Source of the DNA: Vibrio sp. JC009
GTDB lineage: Bacteria; Pseudomonadota; Gammaproteobacteria; Enterobacterales; Vibrionaceae
Length of the DNA: 64,000 nucleotides
Assembly: GCF_029016485.1 (NCBI RefSeq)
Contig: NZ_CP092107.1
Coordinates: 1,240,001-1,304,000, forward strand
Direction: 5' to 3'
Positions within the stretch are counted from its first letter, which is position 1. Each line of letters begins with the position of its first letter. Below, one piece after another: positions 33,816-42,076 of this stretch. Below the pieces are notes generated by a model. The model ran no database searches and was not told the origin of the DNA. It saw nothing but the letters and a program-made list of their open reading frames with translations. A program made the translations under genes and the position numbers.

Positions 33816-35087
33816 TTACTTCCAACCTTTTCCTTTAATGCGCTTCAGACGTTTTTCAAGGTCAACAACGGCTTTAGTTCCATCTGTTTTTCCTGAGAGA
33901 ACATCGTAAGATGCGTTAAAGAATGCTTTCGATACTTTTGGATATTGACGCTTGGTAGGTGTTGACGGACGAGCGACAGCACCAACAAAGATGTCTTTTA
34001 GATCTTTCATGTGAGGCGCTTTTGCAAGAACTTCAGGGTCGTCATACATCGCAAGCATGCCTGAGCTTTGCCCTCCTACCATGAACTGTTTTTTCTGAGA
34101 TTCAGGGCTAAGAATGATGTCAAGCAACTGCATTGCCGCTTCAGGACTCTTAGTGTATTTGTTGATAGCGTACTGCCAGCCGCCCAGTGCTGCTGCGCCT
34201 GACGTGCTAGCGTCTGAAGATGGTAGTGGCGCAATGCCAATCTTGCCTTTAACCGGACTCTCGTCGCCATTACCTAAGATGTAAGCGTATGGCCAGTTAC
34301 GCATGAACAGAGAATCACCATTTTGGAAAACCGCGCGCGACTCTTCTTCCATGTAACCAAGCGCACCTTTTGGCGAAATTGAGCCAACGAATGATGCAGC
34401 CATATCAAGCGCTGCTGCTGCTTTTTCATTGTTAACAGTAATGTTGCCATCTGCATCAACAATAGTGCCGCCACCGAATGAAGATACCCACTCGATACCG
34501 TCACAGCTCAGACCTTCGTATGCTTTACCCTGGAAAACATAACCCCAAAAGTTTTTATTCCCTGCAACACGCTCTTTCGCCATAATTTCTGTGGCTGTTT
34601 CTTTCATCTCAGCCCAGGTCTTAGGTACAGGTTTGCCATATTTTTCTAGTAGGTCTTTGCGGTAGTACAACATACCTGAGTCAACATTAGATGGAACGGC
34701 TAACAATTTGCCATTAACCGTGTTGTTTTCCCAAACACCAACAAAGAACTCGTCTTTACGATCAGCGTAATGCTCTGTCAGATCAAGAAGGTGTTGACCT
34801 AGAACACCCGGCCAAACTGTATCAATCCGGAAAAGATCCACTACATCACTGCTTTTTGCCGCGAAAGATTGCTGGAAGATGCCTAGTTTTTCGTCAGACG
34901 CTGGTGGAAGCTCCACGAACTTAAGTGTGTGCTCTGTTTCAGCCTCGAAGCGATCCTTAATGTACTGACAATATTCAGCATTGGTGCCAGTGTATTCGCA
35001 ATCAAGCTTTACAGTATCTGCATTTGCCTGAAATGCAGTCGAAGCAGAAACAGTCGTCAGAGCCAGTAGTACTTTATTCATTTTCAT
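33816..35087 (-). CDS. Periplasmic sugar-binding protein (type I extracellular, MalE/MsmE-like)
   Basis: This 423-residue protein starts 6 bases after GGTGA and has a signal peptide (MKMNKVLLALTTVSAST, cut near ANA-D). It has no lipobox, so it is free in the periplasm. The fold of extracellular solute-binding family 1 is indicated by DVVDLFRIDTVWPGVL, NVDSGMLYYRKDLLEKYG, KTWAEMKETA and GGWQYAINKYTKSPEAAMQL. It is first in the operon and divergent from the LysR gene. With sucrose phosphorylase and an alpha-1,6-glucosidase nearby, the ligand is probably sucrose or an isomalto-type oligosaccharide. Confidence 0.92.
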   Translation of the reverse strand: MKMNKVLLALTTVSASTAFQANADTVKLDCEYTGTNAEYCQYIKDRFEAETEHTLKFVELPPASDEKLGIFQQSFAAKSSDVVDLFRIDTVWPGVLGQHLLDLTEHYADRKDEFFVGVWENNTVNGKLLAVPSNVDSGMLYYRKDLLEKYGKPVPKTWAEMKETATEIMAKERVAGNKNFWGYVFQGKAYEGLSCDGIEWVSSFGGGTIVDADGNITVNNEKAAAALDMAASFVGSISPKGALGYMEEESRAVFQNGDSLFMRNWPYAYILGNGDESPVKGKIGIAPLPSSDASTSGAAALGGWQYAINKYTKSPEAAMQLLDIILSPESQKKQFMVGGQSSGMLAMYDDPEVLAKAPHMKDLKDIFVGAVARPSTPTKRQYPKVSKAFFNASYDVLSGKTDGTKAVVDLEKRLKRIKGKGWK

Positions 35088-35183
35088 TTCGTGTCACCTG
35101 ATAGTGTGTGGGAAGTACAAAAAAGTTGGTGACACAATAAAAAGATGGGGGGTAATTTAGAAATGCTTTTCACACCCCAGAAA

Positions 35184-35200
35184 TATAGATGTTATCTATA
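35184..35200. promoter_or_regulatory. LysR operator, copy 1 (transporter side)
   Basis: TATAGATGTTATCTATA is a perfect 7-3-7 palindrome about 85-100 bases upstream of the sugar-binding-protein start. The same 17-bp design recurs at 36385-36401 and, imperfectly, at 35325-35341. It contains the T-N11-A pattern of LysR-type sites. Confidence 0.8.
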
Positions 35201-35324
35201 ACTGGCTAATAAGTGTGATCAGGAGCCGATTTTTGGTATCAGAAGCGAATTTTCGGGGTTTGTCATATGTGAGTGAGGCACACAAACAAATCTTTATTGA
35301 TATGTAACTGTTTTTAGGTTTTGA

Positions 35325-35341
35325 TATAGAAATAATCTATC
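35325..35341. promoter_or_regulatory. LysR operator, copy 2 (autoregulatory position)
   Basis: TATAGAAATAATCTATC is a diverged form of the palindrome at 35184-35200, with arms TATAGA and TCTATC. It ends 18 bases before the LysR start codon, where it could repress its own gene. Confidence 0.65.
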
Positions 35342-35359
35342 TATTAAACAGGCTAGAGT

Positions 35360-36274
35360 ATGCATAAATTTATGGAGCAGTTCCTTGAAATTGCCTCAAA
35401 CCTATCAATCACCGTCGCTTCAAAAAAGCTGTGTGTCAGCCAGCCAACGCTCACCCACAATATGAAAAAATATGAGCAAGCGTTAGGAGTAAAGTTATTT
35501 GAGCGGACAGCCAGAGGGATCCAGCTTACCCACGCCGGGGATATCGTGTTTGAAAAAGCGCGAGCTATGAAGCGTATTCAGGATTCAATGACCTCTACCC
35601 TGGACAACTTGAACTTGCATCATCAAAAAGAGCTTAGGGTTGGCAGTGGTGACGCATGGTGGATTCTTTTTCTAAAAGATACCGTTCATCAATACTCTCT
35701 GGATTACCCGAACGCTAACATTCACACTGAAATTGGAAACCAAGTTATTCTAATGGATAAATTGCTTTCTGACGAAATTGACCTGTTTATTGGCCATGAA
35801 TTAGCAGGATTGACCCGAACAGGACAAGTTATCTTTAAACCGATGATAACGCAGCCAGACAACATCTACGTGCGAAAGGGCCATCCTTTAGCGCAACAAT
35901 TCGTTGAAAATACGGATCTGGAGAGATTTCCTATTATCAATATTGGTCACCCAGACAAAAAGCTCACATATCTCTTAGATACAACCACAAACATGGGAGG
36001 AATACACAGCCAGTTTCTGTTTGATGAAAATACCTCGCACTATACCAATTCATTGATGGTGGCTATCGACTGGATTTCAGAAACTGATGGTATTTTTCCT
36101 TATCCTCAATCGATGAAGGCGTTCTTTAAAAAACTGGATATCGTTCCCTTGCAGATGAGAGAGCCAATGTCACCCTCAACTATCGGTATCTATATGCTTA
36201 AAGAGAAAGCAGAAAACAAAAACTTGCAGGATGTCGTTGAGAAGATATCCAAAGCAGCCCACGAGAACCTGTAA
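35360..36274 (+). CDS. LysR-family regulator of the sugar cluster
   Basis: This 304-residue regulator has an N-terminal winged helix (LEIASNLSITVASKKLCVSQPTLTHNMKKYEQALG, LFERTARGIQLT) and a LysR substrate domain (about 90-300). It is divergent from the transporter operon and precedes the glucosidase gene, with its likely 17-bp operator repeated at both targets and before itself. I infer that it coordinates uptake and cleavage of a sucrose- or isomaltose-like sugar. Confidence 0.9.
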   Translation: MHKFMEQFLEIASNLSITVASKKLCVSQPTLTHNMKKYEQALGVKLFERTARGIQLTHAGDIVFEKARAMKRIQDSMTSTLDNLNLHHQKELRVGSGDAWWILFLKDTVHQYSLDYPNANIHTEIGNQVILMDKLLSDEIDLFIGHELAGLTRTGQVIFKPMITQPDNIYVRKGHPLAQQFVENTDLERFPIINIGHPDKKLTYLLDTTTNMGGIHSQFLFDENTSHYTNSLMVAIDWISETDGIFPYPQSMKAFFKKLDIVPLQMREPMSPSTIGIYMLKEKAENKNLQDVVEKISKAAHENL

Positions 36275-36384
36275 CTCTTGATTAGTTGAAAGAATAATAT
36301 TTGAGCATTCAATCACAAATTTATACCCAGGCCTCCCACTGAAAAGGGCTGGTAGAGGTGTTTAAATCACCCTTTTAGCCCCTT

Positions 36385-36401
36385 TATAGATTTTATCTAT
36401 A
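36385..36401. promoter_or_regulatory. LysR operator, copy 3 (glucosidase side)
   Basis: TATAGATTTTATCTATA is a perfect 7-3-7 palindrome, 82-98 bases before the glucosidase start. It differs from copy 1 at one centre base only. Its distance to the start codon is almost the same as at the transporter operon. Confidence 0.8.
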
Positions 36402-36482
36402 TTACTCTCGGCTTGTATTCATTATTTATCTGACATCAGTTGCTCTATAGTTTTAAAAAATCAATTTGGATCGGAACTTACT

Positions 36483-38114
36483 ATGAACAAGCACTGGTGG
36501 CACAACGCCGTTGTATATCAGATTTATCCCCGAAGCTTCTGCGACTCTAACGGTGATGGAATTGGCGATATTCCGGGCATTATTTCTAAACTGGATTACT
36601 TAGCAGATCTGGGCGTTGATGTGATCTGGCTTTCTCCTGTATATAAATCACCAATGGACGACAATGGCTATGATATTTCTGACTATCAGGATATTGCTCC
36701 GGAGTTCGGCACCATGGCGGATATGGAGCAACTGATTAAGGAAGCGGCAGATAAAAACATTCGCATCGTAATGGATCTTGTTGTTAACCATACTTCTGAT
36801 GAGCACCCTTGGTTTATTGAAGCTAAGAGCTCTCAGAGTAATGATTATCGCGATTATTATATCTGGCGGGATGAACCTCTTGATGGCTCATTACCCGATG
36901 ACCAACAATCTATATTTGGCGGAAGTGCCTGGGAATGGGATGAGGAGAGCGGTCAGTACTTTTATCACCTGTTCTCTAAGCGTCAACCAGATCTAAACTG
37001 GGAAAACCCCAATGTGCACGAAGAAGTCTTTTCCATGATGAACTGGTGGATTGATAAAGGTATTGGTGGTTTTCGTCTGGATGTAATCGACTTAATTGGC
37101 AAAGAGGTGGATAAAGGGATCACAGACAACGGCCCGAACCTTCATTCTTTGCTACAAAAAATGAATAGAGCGACGTTTGGTTCCACGGATTTGGTCACAG
37201 TGGGAGAGACTTGGGGGGCAACTCCGGAACTGGCGAAGCTCTATTCATCCCCTTCCCGTGAAGAACTTTCCATGGTTTTTCAATTCGAACATATCACCCA
37301 GACCTGGAAGGATGGAGATAAGTGGTTGCCGGTAGATTTGGATGTTAAAAAGCTCAAAGACGTGCTAACCAAGTGGCAACTAGCTCTGGAAAACGAGGGT
37401 TGGAACTCTCTGTTTTGGAATAATCACGATCTGCCACGAGCGGTATCCAAATTTGGTAACGATAAGGAATTCCGGGTTGAATCAGCAAAAATGCTGGCAA
37501 CCACGCTGCACTTCCTGAAGGGAACTCCTTATGTTTATCAGGGTGAAGAAATTGGCATGACAAATGTTGAGTTTGAGACCTTGGATCAATACAAAGATAT
37601 TGAGACGCTGAACTTCTACAAAGTAAAAACCACTGCTGGTATGCCTCATGATGAGATGATGCAGGCCATCTACAAGAACAGTCGTGACAATGCCCGTACA
37701 CCAATGCACTGGAGTTCCGAAAAGAACGCTGGGTTTACAACAGGAACGCCATGGATTGGGCTAAACAGCAATTACCCTGAGATTAATGCAGTGCAAGCTT
37801 TGGAAGACAAAAACTCGGTGTTCTATCATTACAAGAAATTGATTGAGTATCGTAAAAAACTTCCTGTATTAACCGAAGGCCGCTTTATCCCTATATATAA
37901 AGAACATGACTATGTTTTTGCTTATATCAGGGAAATGGAGGAAGAAAAGGTACTTGTTGTCAGTAACTTTGGTATAGAGCCACAAACAGTTGTTCTTCCG
38001 GAAGGGCTGGCAAATCGTCAGGTAGAATCATTGATATCTAACTATCAAGAAATCAGCAAACTTGGTAGCAAACTAGTACTTAAACCTTATGAGTCATTTG
38101 CAGTAAGACTCTAA
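36483..38114 (+). CDS. GH13 alpha-1,6-glucosidase (oligo-1,6-glucosidase / DexB type)
   Basis: This 543-residue cytoplasmic hydrolase starts WWHNAVVYQIYPRSF and has the family regions DVIWLSPVYKSP, DLVVNHTS, GGFRLDVIDLIGK, VTVGETWG and FWNNHDLPR. Catalytic residues are D200, E242 and D316. The nucleophile is followed by Val (RLDV), which in this family marks alpha-1,6 rather than alpha-1,4 specificity. The stretch from IDLIGK to GATPELAKLYS resembles DexB of the streptococcal msm operon. No signal peptide is present, so it acts on imported oligosaccharides. Trehalose-6-phosphate hydrolase is a less likely alternative. Confidence 0.9.
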   Translation: MNKHWWHNAVVYQIYPRSFCDSNGDGIGDIPGIISKLDYLADLGVDVIWLSPVYKSPMDDNGYDISDYQDIAPEFGTMADMEQLIKEAADKNIRIVMDLVVNHTSDEHPWFIEAKSSQSNDYRDYYIWRDEPLDGSLPDDQQSIFGGSAWEWDEESGQYFYHLFSKRQPDLNWENPNVHEEVFSMMNWWIDKGIGGFRLDVIDLIGKEVDKGITDNGPNLHSLLQKMNRATFGSTDLVTVGETWGATPELAKLYSSPSREELSMVFQFEHITQTWKDGDKWLPVDLDVKKLKDVLTKWQLALENEGWNSLFWNNHDLPRAVSKFGNDKEFRVESAKMLATTLHFLKGTPYVYQGEEIGMTNVEFETLDQYKDIETLNFYKVKTTAGMPHDEMMQAIYKNSRDNARTPMHWSSEKNAGFTTGTPWIGLNSNYPEINAVQALEDKNSVFYHYKKLIEYRKKLPVLTEGRFIPIYKEHDYVFAYIREMEEEKVLVVSNFGIEPQTVVLPEGLANRQVESLISNYQEISKLGSKLVLKPYESFAVRL

Positions 38115-38133
38115 AGGTTGCAGTAATAAGACG

Positions 38134-38166
38134 GCTCACTATCACAACTTGGTAGTGAGCTTTTTT
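38134..38166 (+). terminator. Terminator of the glucosidase gene
   Basis: GCTCACTATC (38134 onward) pairs with GGTAGTGAGC (ending 38160), followed directly by TTTTTT (38161-38166). It is a standard Rho-independent terminator 20 bases after the stop codon. Confidence 0.9.
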
Positions 38167-38253
38167 GAGGAGGAAACAAAATCCAAACTTAAATTTGGAA
38201 TAAGTATGCACCTTTATTTCTGATCATGTTCAATTTAAAACGGTGCGAAAGCA

Positions 38254-38757
38254 CTAACCTTCAACAGTACCAGCAGTATTGGCCGGGATCGGGTTGGCCA
38301 GGCCGACAATGTAGCGCTCGATAACCGGCAGCTCTTTGTCTGCTTCTTCACGCATAATCCAGAGCTGTTCTACACGCAGATCCGTAAAGCGGCCATCTTT
38401 AAAATCACCGCGCCAGCGGACATAAAACTGAGCCTGATACTTACCGTTTGCCAGATACTCAACGTTCACTTTTTCAATTTCATGGTCATCAGAGTTCAGC
38501 AGTGAATGAATCCATCTGTGCCACTCTTTAAATTCTTCTCGTGAGCGGATTTTGTAGTCAGGGAAATCGACGTATACATCTTCCGCAACAAGGTCATGGA
38601 AGGCTTCAGCATCCAGATGAACGTTGTTGCATGTGGCTCTTTCGTACATTGAGAACACTTTGTGGACAAAGCTCTTGATGTCGTTTTTGGTAAACTTATG
38701 GCTGCGGAATGCTTCCATCAGCGTTGTGTATTCCAGTGTCGGGGAGTAGTTATCCAT
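38254..38757 (-). CDS. NTF2/SnoaL-like protein
   Basis: This 167-residue soluble protein has the cone-shaped NTF2-like pattern: a helical start, then YERATCNNVHLDAEAFHDLVAEDVYVDFPD, REEFKEWHRWIHSLL and beta strands ending IERYIVG. Such proteins bind or isomerise small molecules. Its start overlaps the upstream ABM gene by eight bases, so the two are co-translated. The divergent LysR gene may regulate both. The substrate is unknown. Confidence 0.75.
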   Translation of the reverse strand: MDNYSPTLEYTTLMEAFRSHKFTKNDIKSFVHKVFSMYERATCNNVHLDAEAFHDLVAEDVYVDFPDYKIRSREEFKEWHRWIHSLLNSDDHEIEKVNVEYLANGKYQAQFYVRWRGDFKDGRFTDLRVEQLWIMREEADKELPVIERYIVGLANPIPANTAGTVEG

Positions 38758-39061
38758 TGTTCTCGGTACCTAATGTAAATTCAGTGGCTTCAGATGTTTT
38801 CATATCAACCCACTCAAACCACGGGCGAGCCTGGGCAAAGTGCTCCTGCATATGTTCTGTTTCCAGGTGAGCAAGAAGGTGCCCGGTTGATTCCCACTCT
38901 TCATACAGAAACAGAGTGTTCGGATCTTCAGCGGTGATGTTTTGCTGATATTTAATACAGCCTTCTTCCTGACGAACGATATGAGCAAGTTCTGCCATAT
39001 GCTCCAGAAATGTATCGCGAAACTCTGGTTTAACCTTACCCGCAACAGTGACAATAATCAT
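38750..39061 (-). CDS. Antibiotic-biosynthesis-monooxygenase (ABM) domain protein, YgiN-like
   Basis: This 103-residue protein is a single ferredoxin-like ABM domain (VTVAGKVKPEFRDTFLEHMAEL, EGCIKYQQNITAEDPNTLFLYEEWES, HLETEHMQEHF). Relatives such as YgiN and LsrG act on quinones or small signals as dimers. It heads a two-gene operon and is divergent from a LysR gene 119 bases away, a common layout for stress-inducible detoxification. Confidence 0.85.
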   Translation of the reverse strand: MIIVTVAGKVKPEFRDTFLEHMAELAHIVRQEEGCIKYQQNITAEDPNTLFLYEEWESTGHLLAHLETEHMQEHFAQARPWFEWVDMKTSEATEFTLGTENNG

Positions 39062-39180
39062 TGTGTTTTCTCCATCTGAGTTAACTTGAAAACAGGGATT
39101 GTAAGCAAGTTTTTATTTAAGAAAAATGCAATAAATGACACAATGAAATTGTCTTTTTTGGAAACAATAAGCGTGAAGTG

Positions 39181-40089
39181 ATGAAGAAAATCGATCCTAA
39201 GTTACTGCAGGTATTTGCTGATGTGGTTGACCAGGGAAGCTTTACCGGTGCTGCGGATGTCAGGGAGACCAACGTATCCTATGTGACACGGCAGATAAAA
39301 AAGCTGGAGTCTGATTTAAGGGTTTCACTACTTAACCGTTCAACCAGAGCGATCTCTTTAACGGAAACAGGCCAGCAGGTTTATAACAATGCCCGGCAGA
39401 TAAATGAACTGGTAAGAAATGTTTCCACTATCGCAGAAGATCAGTCAGATGAGTTAAGCGGAACACTGCGTATTACCAGCGCCGTTTATCTGGGAAGAAA
39501 GTTCCTTTTTCCGATTATTGAAAGGCTGTGTGACCAGTACCCGGATATTAATATCGAACTGCAACTGAACGATCAGCAGGTGGATATTATTAAAGACAAG
39601 TTTGATATGGCAATTCGGGTATGGAAGCCAAAAAGTGTTGACCTGATAGGTCAGAAATTGCTGGATGTGCACTTCCTGATTGCAGCCAGCCCGGAGTTTG
39701 TTAGTAAACACGGAATGCCCCAAACACTGGAGGAGATAAAGCCGTTACCGGCAATTGTTTATGGCAGGAAGGGGCATACAAATAAAGCCTTTAACTATTT
39801 TGATACCTCCGGCGATCTGCGCTCTTTCGATATCAATGCCAATCTCTGTATTAACGATGCTGAGCAGCTAAACATAAGTGTGGCAAAGGGGAACCGTTAT
39901 TTTGTGCCGACCAACTTTATGGTGGCCGATAAAATCAGAAACGGAGAGCTGGTTCAGTTGCTGCCGGAGATAACATTCCTGGCTGAAGAAGCGATTTATG
40001 CCGTATATCCGAACCGGGCACTTTCCAGAGTGGCTAAGGTGTTGATAGAGGAATTGAAGAAGGAGCTTTCTGCCTGTGTTATGTCGTGA
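39181..40089 (+). CDS. LysR-family regulator
   Basis: This regulator of about 302 residues has a winged helix (LQVFADVVDQGSFTGAADVRETNVSYVTRQIKKLE, LLNRSTRAISLT) and a substrate domain. It resembles the CrgA/YafC subgroup. The ATG at 39181 directly follows an in-frame GTG at 39178. It is divergent from the ABM/NTF2-like pair, with the small inverted repeat ACAAT-GAA-ATTGT at 39140-39152 in the gap as a possible site. Targets are inferred from position only. Confidence 0.88.
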   Translation: MKKIDPKLLQVFADVVDQGSFTGAADVRETNVSYVTRQIKKLESDLRVSLLNRSTRAISLTETGQQVYNNARQINELVRNVSTIAEDQSDELSGTLRITSAVYLGRKFLFPIIERLCDQYPDINIELQLNDQQVDIIKDKFDMAIRVWKPKSVDLIGQKLLDVHFLIAASPEFVSKHGMPQTLEEIKPLPAIVYGRKGHTNKAFNYFDTSGDLRSFDINANLCINDAEQLNISVAKGNRYFVPTNFMVADKIRNGELVQLLPEITFLAEEAIYAVYPNRALSRVAKVLIEELKKELSACVMS

Positions 40090-40117
40090 TTCTGGCTGGG
40101 CGTGATTCAACTTTTAG

Positions 40118-40149
40118 TTGCACTTTCAACCTCAGGTTGAAGGTAAATC
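40118..40149 (+). promoter_or_regulatory. Possible MerR-type promoter before the SDR gene
   Basis: TTGCAC (40118-40123) and TAAATC (40144-40149) are 20 bases apart, an over-long spacer, and the perfect palindrome TTCAACCTCAGGTTGAA (40125-40141) fills it. That geometry is typical of MerR-family activators such as SoxR. No MerR gene lies in the window. Confidence 0.5.
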
Positions 40150-40222
40150 AACTATTACCCCTCTACACGAGAGTATTGCCAGAGTGAATAATGTACCTGA
40201 CTCGAAACAAACGGAGAAAGAA

Positions 40223-40822
40223 ATGAAAAAGGTACTTATTCTTGGCGCGACTGGTTTAATTGGTACAGCTATCGCTGAGCTGCTGAAAGGTAATGCGGAA
40301 GTGGTTGAGGCATCATTCCGCCACCCGGAGAACAAGGTGGATATTTCAGACCCGGAATCTCTGAAGGCGCTGTTTGCTAAAGTGGGCAAAGTGGATGCTA
40401 TCGTTTGTACTGCCGGTATGGCGGAATTTGTTCCATGGGCTCAGGCTGACGATGCTAAGTGGGACTTTGGCATTAACAATAAGATGATGGGCCAGATCAA
40501 CACAATCCGCTTTGGTGAGCAGTATGTAAATGATGGTGGTGCGATTATTCTTTCTACCGGTGTTCTGGCTCAGTACCCTATGGCTGGCAGCGGTATTCTG
40601 ACTACTGTGAATGCAGCGGTAGAGGCGGCAATAAAAGCGTCTGTTACTGAGATTGAGCGTATCCGTATTAACGCAGTATCGCCTGGCTGGGTGGCCGAGA
40701 CTATGGTGGCAATGGGCATGGATCCTGAGCCGGGCTTGCCGGCTGCAGATGTTGCGCAGTATTACGTAGACTTGATTGAAGAAAGCACCAGTGGTGACAT
40801 TGTGGTCGCTGCTAAGTTCTGA
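40223..40822 (+). CDS. Short SDR-family oxidoreductase lacking the YxxxK motif
   Basis: This 199-residue Rossmann-fold protein has GATGLIGTAI at the N-terminus, VDAIVCTAG, and INAVSPGWV near residue 156. At the catalytic place (STGVLAQYPMAGSGILTTVN) the usual Tyr-xxx-Lys is absent, as in a short subgroup of SDR-like proteins. The ATG at 40223 is preferred over the open frame from 40118 because the nucleotide-binding strand starts right after it and GGAGAAAG lies upstream. It has its own terminator. The substrate is unknown. Confidence 0.85.
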   Translation: MKKVLILGATGLIGTAIAELLKGNAEVVEASFRHPENKVDISDPESLKALFAKVGKVDAIVCTAGMAEFVPWAQADDAKWDFGINNKMMGQINTIRFGEQYVNDGGAIILSTGVLAQYPMAGSGILTTVNAAVEAAIKASVTEIERIRINAVSPGWVAETMVAMGMDPEPGLPAADVAQYYVDLIEESTSGDIVVAAKF

Positions 40823-40846
40823 GCCTTCTTCAGTTCTCTACCAGAA

Positions 40847-40885
40847 AACACCCCGGATACGGCATCGCATCCGGGGTGTTTTTTT
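40847..40885 (+). terminator. Terminator of the SDR gene
   Basis: AACACCCCGGAT (40847-40858) pairs perfectly with ATCCGGGGTGTT (40869-40880), 12 bp over a 10-base loop, followed by further T residues. It is strong. Confidence 0.92.
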
Positions 40886-41046
40886 ATCCGGCATAGCAAG
40901 AAATCATCAAACCCCGGTGCAATAAAGTACAAAAACCCAAGCAGTAATCTTCAATCTTCATTTCCGGTGCGTTGCTAATCTATACCCAAGTTAAGCGAAC
41001 GGCGAAAACGCCGGACAAAACAGATTATCAACCAGAGGACGCACCC

Positions 41047-42018
41047 ATGTTTAAAAAACTACTTATGTTAGTGCTTGGAACACTTTCTCTTGCAGCATGC
41101 TCAAGCAGCGATGATGCAAAACAGACTACAACTCAAATTTCAGAGAAGACGACAATGCAATCAATTCAGCTAGATACCCGAGTAGGCAAACTTGCCGCTA
41201 ACCTTTACCTTCCTGAAGGTGTTGAGAAGCCACCGGTTGTGATTATCACCGGTGCCTGGACCACGGTAAAAGAGCAAATGCCGGCGGTATACGCAAAAGC
41301 TCTGGCAGACAAAGGTTATGCAACCCTGACTTTTGATTTCCGTGGCTGGGGTCAGTCAGAAGGTTCTGTCCGCTACCTTGAAGATCCAAGCCGCAAAATT
41401 GAAGATATCCGCGCTGTGATTGATGCCGTTGCGCAGTTGGATCAGGTTGATGGCAGCCGCATTGCAGGTGTTGGTATCTGTGCATCAGCAGGCTATATGC
41501 TGGATGCCGTTGCAGGTAATGACAAAGTAGAAGCTGTGGCAGTGGTTGCACCATGGCTGCATGATGTTGCTATGGCAACAGCTATCTACGGTGGTGAAGA
41601 GAGTGTGAAAGGCCTGCTGGCAGCTGCGGAACAAGCAAAAAATGCGGATGAGCCGGTTTACCTTGAAGCTGCAAGCACAACTAACGAAGGTGCTCTGATG
41701 TTTAACGCTCCTTACTACACAGAAACAGATCGTGGTCTTATCCCTGAGTACGACAACAAATTCAACGTTGCATCATGGGCCGGTTGGCTGAACTACAACG
41801 CTCAGCTAAGTGCAGATAAACTGGCTCAGCCTGCTCTGATGGTTGCTTCTGAATCAATGGCTCTGCCGGCGGGTGCTCACATGTATCTGGACAATGCCGG
41901 TGATAACATAGGCGCAGTATGGTTAGACGAAGTAACTCAGTTTGATTTCTACGACCAGCCAGAAGCAGTAAAAAACGCAGTAGACGCTATTTCTAAGCAC
42001 TTCGAAGCGAATCTTTAA
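41047..42018 (+). CDS. Alpha/beta-hydrolase lipoprotein (Cys-nucleophile type, putative)
   Basis: This 323-residue protein has a lipoprotein signal with lipobox LAAC (Cys about residue 19), so it is anchored in an envelope membrane. The alpha/beta-hydrolase fold follows: PPVVIITGAWTTVKEQM, TLTFDFRGWGQSEG and a nucleophile elbow reading GICASAG, where Cys may replace Ser as in dienelactone hydrolases. The ATG at 41047 is chosen because the signal peptide starts there. A monocistronic unit with a terminator behind it. The substrate is unknown. Confidence 0.85.
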   Translation: MFKKLLMLVLGTLSLAACSSSDDAKQTTTQISEKTTMQSIQLDTRVGKLAANLYLPEGVEKPPVVIITGAWTTVKEQMPAVYAKALADKGYATLTFDFRGWGQSEGSVRYLEDPSRKIEDIRAVIDAVAQLDQVDGSRIAGVGICASAGYMLDAVAGNDKVEAVAVVAPWLHDVAMATAIYGGEESVKGLLAAAEQAKNADEPVYLEAASTTNEGALMFNAPYYTETDRGLIPEYDNKFNVASWAGWLNYNAQLSADKLAQPALMVASESMALPAGAHMYLDNAGDNIGAVWLDEVTQFDFYDQPEAVKNAVDAISKHFEANL

Positions 42019-42036
42019 GTCTTACTTAAAGCAGAT

Positions 42037-42060
42037 AAAGCCCTGGAGACAGGGCTTTTT
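42037..42060 (+). terminator. Terminator of the hydrolase gene
   Basis: AAAGCCCT (from 42037) pairs with AGGGCTTT, with a six-base loop and a final T-run (to 42060). It lies just before the convergent diguanylate cyclase gene. Confidence 0.88.
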
Positions 42061-42076
42061 GCGTATAAAGAGGAGG

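Noticed and set aside
40118..40222. Longer N-terminus for the SDR protein
   Set aside because: The extra 35 residues lack the Rossmann start, and the region holds a promoter-like palindrome; ATG at 40223 has a better ribosome site.
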